DNA of 64,000 nt from WLMZ01 sp043753895. GTDB taxonomy: Bacteria; Actinomycetota; Acidimicrobiia; Acidimicrobiales; Ilumatobacteraceae. Shown one piece after another: positions 60,245 to 64,000 of this stretch (position 1 is its first letter; every line of letters starts with the position of its first letter). Made by a program: the position numbers and the translations under genes. The DNA is taken from the NCBI GenBank assembly GCA_043753895.1, contig JAYUWK010000150.1, positions 1-64,000 on the forward strand, written 5' to 3'. Below the pieces are notes generated by a model. It saw only the letters and a program-made list of their open reading frames with translations, ran no database searches and was not told the DNA's origin.

Positions 60245-63184
60245 ACAGCAGATCGCTCGCGTTGCGCGCGGATCCGTCCATACCCAGACGACCTGCGGTC
60301 TCGAGTGCCCGTCGGGCATACGGCTCGGCCTCGGCTGACCGACCCATTTCCACGAGGTAGCGAGCGAGGTGCAGACGCACGTGCGTGGCCTCGGGATCAA
60401 GGCCGGCGCCGTCGCATGCCACGATGCTCGCGTCGAACCACGGGCGGGCCAGGTCGTAGTCACCCAACGTTGCGCAGAGCATCGCCAAGGGGGTTTTCAT
60501 CGATCCCATGATCGCCACCGGAGCCGTGGCGAAATCGTCGGATCTGTCCCTCACAGCCGGCAAGAGCGCAGCCGCGCTCGCGGCGTCGCCCAGGGCGAAG
60601 ACGAGTTCTGACACGATCGACAACGTCACCAGCACCGTTTGCGCCCCGTCGAGCACACTCAGCGCACCACCGCGCGACAGCTTGGCCCACAGCTCGGCAG
60701 CTTTGTCTCGTTGTCCGTCAGCGCAATAGATCAGTCCAAGAGCTGCCATGTACACCTTGAGCGCCGGGTCCTGCTCGATGGTTGCAGCAACGAGTTCTTG
60801 TACCTCGGCGAGCTTGCCACGGTGGCGCAGCACCTCGAACTGCAGGGCGACATACACCGGCAATGCGCGGGCTGGGCGCCGTCGCGCCACATCTGATACC
60901 CGAGTTCGGCGACCTCGAGGCCCTCGTCGAATCGACCTGCCGAGATGAGCAGACTCGCATGCCGCGGATTGAGCAGACTCTGCAGGATCGGTTACGTAAG
61001 ACGAGACTGGGTCTCGTAGGCCATCGTCATCGTCTCGCGAGCGACCTTGAATTGACCAGCGGTGAAGGCGCTCGTGATGAGGTTCAGTTCGCCAAAGAAT
61101 CGAATGTAGTCGTCGCCAAGCTCACACCCCGGCTCGCGCATCTCACGAGAACGCTCCATCATGTGCAGACCCGACTCGACGATCTCGATCACGATGTACA
61201 CGCACTGCAGCACCCGCGCAAGCACCACATCGTCGCCCAACTGACGCGCCAAGCTCTCAGCCTCACGGGCTATCGCGACCTTCTGGGCAAGGTCCTCGTG
61301 CCACGCGAGCTCGCTGGCCAACTGCGCACCGATCAGTGCACGCGTGCGAATGTCCTCGCGTGCTGCATCGCGCAACATCGATTCGAGCGCTGCGACGAGG
61401 CTGGCGTCCACTTTGCCAGCGTGTGCACACTCGACGCCAGGACCCGCATCGCGTTTCGGTGCAGCAAGACGCGACGCCGGGGGTTGATCGATTGATACAG
61501 CGTGTTGCGGACAAGCCCGTGCGAAAACTCCATCGACGAGTGCGAGTTGCCTGCCTCCACGATCAGGCGGGCCCCCAGAGCGCTGGCCCGGGCATCGTCG
61601 ACGTTCCGGTCGTCAAGGCCGAGCATGGCGACAACGAGGTCGGGATCGAAGCGAGCGCCCGCGACGGCAGCGGCCTCGAGTACAGAGAGCGCATCAGTTC
61701 CGAGGCGCCGCACGCGTTGATCGACGACAGCACGAATCGACGACGGATCTCGATTGCAGAGGGGTCCACAGCCAGTTCGAGCCGATCGCCAACAGTTGCA
61801 ATTGCACCGGTCTCGGTGAGGCTGCGAACCATCTCCGTCACGAAGAGGGCATTGCCGCCGCTGGTATCGGCAATCGCGTCCACGGCAACACGCTCGCCCA
61901 TTTCGAGCTGCCGCCCAACGCCCGCTTCGATCATCGCCGCGACCTCATCGGCCACGAAACCACCGACTGGGATCTGTTGGAATCGAGCGGTTCGATGCAA
62001 GCGGGCGAACAGATCTGCGACGAATCCATTCGGCTCGGCCTCGGTGTCACGCATCGTGCACAACAAGAGCACCCGCCCGACTCCAGCAGCAGCGACGAGC
62101 GACGACAGGAGTTCTGCGGTGCTTGACGTTGCCCACTGGACGTCGTCGACGATCAGCAGGACGGGTCGATCAGCCGACATCGCCGAAAGCCACTGCGCAA
62201 CCGCCCGATACAAATGAAACCGATCGCTGTGAGAGGGTTGGCCAGAGTTCACCCTCCAGCCCGGGAATTCGCTCGGCCAACTCTGGGGCGAGCCGGGAGA
62301 GATGCCGCACTCCCGCTCCGAGATGCTGTGCCAACTCGGCCGGCTCGCAATGGGCCATCACAAAATCGAGCCACTCAGCGATCGGCTGGAGCGCCGCCGT
62401 TGCCTGCTCCTCGCAGCGTCCGATCAACACTGTCACCCCTAGGTCGTGGAGCCGTTCGGTTACCGCGCTCGCCAAGCGTGTCTCACCGACGCCTGGCTCG
62501 CCGATGAGAACGGCTGCTGTGAGTTCTCCTGAAAGGCACAGCTGATATTGCTCTGACTGCGTCAAGTTGTTCGTGACGCCCGAAGAAGGGGAAGAGATGG
62601 TCGAGCCGCGTGTGCGCAGGCAGGGGAAATCCGAGGCTGTGAGCCGATCTCCAGAGCAGCGCCCGCGCCGACACCGGTGTGGCGATGCCCTTCAGCGCAA
62701 ACGCTACGGGGTCCCCGATGGCAATGTCACACGACGGACTGCCGACCAGCGCTACCGTGTCGCCGAGCAGCACCTCGTCAGCCTCGGCTCGATCACACAG
62801 TCGGGCGGCCACGACGACGGGCATCCCGAACACATCACCGCTTTCGTACTTGCAATCGCCCAGCGCGATCCCGATCTTCAGAAGCGGTTGCGTTTCCCCG
62901 GTCGCTCGCGCTGCGGCCATGCTCTGTTGGACCTCCGCCGCGGCGATCATCGCCATGGCGGCACTCTCGAAGACAAACAGCGATCCGTCGCCCGTGCTCT
63001 TGATTTCCTGGCCGTGGCATTTGAGTACTACCCGGCGGACGATCTCGCCATACCGGTGTCGAACCCGGGTGAATGCTACGTCGCCCACTTCGTCGAGCAG
63101 TGAGGTGGATCCAACCATGTCGATGAACATCACGGACAATGTGCGTGTCGTGACGATCTCGGCCATCCGCCGAGAGTAATCCAT
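60231..63184 (-). pseudogene. Adenylate cyclase/AAA-ATPase/TPR regulator, multiply frameshifted
   Basis: Remnant of a protein of about 980 residues. In order: class III cyclase (63184-62540; LSVMFIDMVGSTSL, STGDGSLFVF, VVVAARLCDRA), ATPase domain (62560-61420; GEPGVGETRLA, VLLIVDDVQWA) and a TPR-like tail (61411-60231). Reading continues in a new frame near 62540, 62228, 61725, 61420, 60990 and 60885. The Walker A lysine is replaced by Glu (GVGET for GVGKT), a substitution no indel can explain, so real decay is more likely than sequencing error. Such proteins normally regulate transcription or signal via cAMP. Confidence 0.8.
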
Positions 63185-63261
63185 CGCATGAACACCGCTG
63201 TGAAGACCACCGCCTCGCTCGCCGGTGACGCTGAGCGTCCTCGACGCGTAGGGTTTGTGTC

Positions 63262-63908
63262 GTGTCCCTTTCCACTCATGAGCGCGCCCCGCTCGATCCT
63301 GACGCCCTCGCCGCGACCATTGCCGAACAGGGTTATGTCATCATCCCCGATGTCATCGAACCTGCGTTCTGCGACGCGTTGGTCGAGGAGATCAAACGAA
63401 TCGAGCACGACTACGCCATTGCAGAGGGTGGAAATGACTTCGAGGGGTTCCATACCAGACGTATCTTCAACGTATTGACCAAGAGTCCGCTGTTCGGTGA
63501 CGCAGCAATCCACCCGCGCGTGTTGCCGGTGGTGGAAGCCGTCCTCAAGCCTGGTCATGCACACGACTCCATCGCTGCAGAGATGCCCAGGGGGGCGTGG
63601 TCGTGCTCCCCGCCAGCACGTGGCACGGCGGCGGTGCGAACGTCACCGATCAGCGTCGATACGGCATGAGCGTGCAGTACGTGGCCGGCTGGTGTCGTCA
63701 ACAGCAAAACCTGATGCTCGGGCTCGCACCCGAACTGGTGAGCACCTTTCCTACCCGCTTGCAGGAGCTGATCGGCTACAGCATGTATCGCAACGTGATG
63801 GGCCACATCGATCGCCAACATCCGTCGATACTGCTAGGCCTCGGTCAAGCGCCGGAGATTGTGTGGGACAAACTCAGCGGACCAGCAGCGTCGGGCGATC
63901 GTGGCTGA
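63262..63908 (+). pseudogene. Phytanoyl-CoA dioxygenase (PhyH) remnant
   Basis: PhyH-like protein in two frames. The first gives IAEQGYVIIPDVIEPAFCDAL and ends sensibly at VVEAVLKPG; it then joins directly to DSIAAEMPRG, skipping the roughly 80 residues that normally contain the iron-binding HxD. After a run of six G near 63590 the frame shifts, and the rest reads VVLPASTWHGGGANVTDQRR and RLQELIGYSMYRNVMGHIDR in the second frame. An internal deletion plus frameshift make it non-functional as an oxygenase. Confidence 0.78.
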
Positions 63909-64000
63909 TCCGCTCGACAACCCGGTGTGGCACGCCCTCACCGGTCCACATGCTCATCTCGCCGACGGTACCGATGCAGCGCTGCGCTACCCGAGCGACG
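63901..64000 (+). CDS. N-terminus of a GNAT-like protein (partial, right edge)
   Basis: GTG 63901 opens a frame reading ADPLDNPVWHALTGPHAHLA and onward without a stop to the window end, overlapping the PhyH remnant's stop by eight bases. NPVWHALTGPHA is a start I associate with a group of actinobacterial GNAT acetyltransferases; with 33 residues visible this is tentative. Confidence 0.5.
   Translation, partial: MADPLDNPVWHALTGPHAHLADGTDAALRYPSD

Overview
The window is GC-rich, tightly packed and almost entirely bacterial catabolic DNA. Repeated acyl-CoA dehydrogenase pairs, SCP-x-type thiolases with DUF35 partners, luciferase-like flavin oxidoreductases, CYP125-type P450s and an alpha-methylacyl-CoA racemase point to a high-GC actinobacterium with a mycobacterium-like steroid or isoprenoid degradation repertoire. 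An environmental lineage such as Acidimicrobiia is my guess, not something the sequence proves. No rRNA, tRNA, CRISPR array, transposase or phage gene was seen.

Layout. 1-11.6 kb: partial D-aminoacylase-type amidohydrolase and divergent aldehyde dehydrogenase, a beta-lactamase-fold hydrolase, an LPXTG-type surface protein, then a divergent catabolic block (acyl-CoA dehydrogenase + LLM oxidoreductase / SDR, acyl-CoA dehydrogenase, SDR, P450). 11.6-21.4 kb: a minus-strand block that reproduces the mycobacterial igr (cholesterol side-chain) operon: ChsE2-like, ChsH2-like, ChsE1-like, ChsH1-like, Ltp2-like and a CYP125-like P450, preceded by two LLM enzymes and a class III CoA-transferase. 21.5-31.4 kb: a YihY-type membrane protein, two further acyl-CoA dehydrogenase pairs, a quinone-oxidoreductase-like protein, a frameshifted enoyl-CoA hydratase and a racemase. 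31.4-38.5 kb: SDRs, EthD-like and ThDP-middle-domain-like proteins, and an LLM operon. 38.6-47.8 kb is more housekeeping-like: acyltransferase/SGNH protein, SNF2 helicase, MFS-cNMP fusion, metallo-hydrolase. 47.9-60.2 kb: a fourth dehydrogenase pair, NTF2-like protein, 2OG-Fe(II) oxygenase, DUF35-thiolase pair, FadA-like thiolase, second amidohydrolase, arylsulfatase and nitroreductase. 60.2-63.9 kb is decaying: a cyclase/ATPase/TPR regulator in about six frames and a phytanoyl-CoA dioxygenase relative lacking its metal-binding core.

The strongest unexplained signal is a 17-bp palindrome, TCTGACG-NNN-YGTCAGA, present eight times and always just upstream of (once across) the start of a catabolic gene. 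It links the amidohydrolases, sulfatase, aldehyde dehydrogenase, acyl-CoA dehydrogenases, P450, racemase, dioxygenase and DUF35-thiolase pair into one apparent regulon. No repressor gene for it lies in the window. The igr-like operon carries no copy, so it is probably controlled separately. One reading is that sulfatase and amidohydrolases strip sulfate or acyl-amide conjugates and the CoA-ester enzymes degrade the released acid. The substrate is inference.

A second signal is a 40-bp hairpin-forming intergenic repeat found three times (two near 26.4 kb, one at 53.7 kb).
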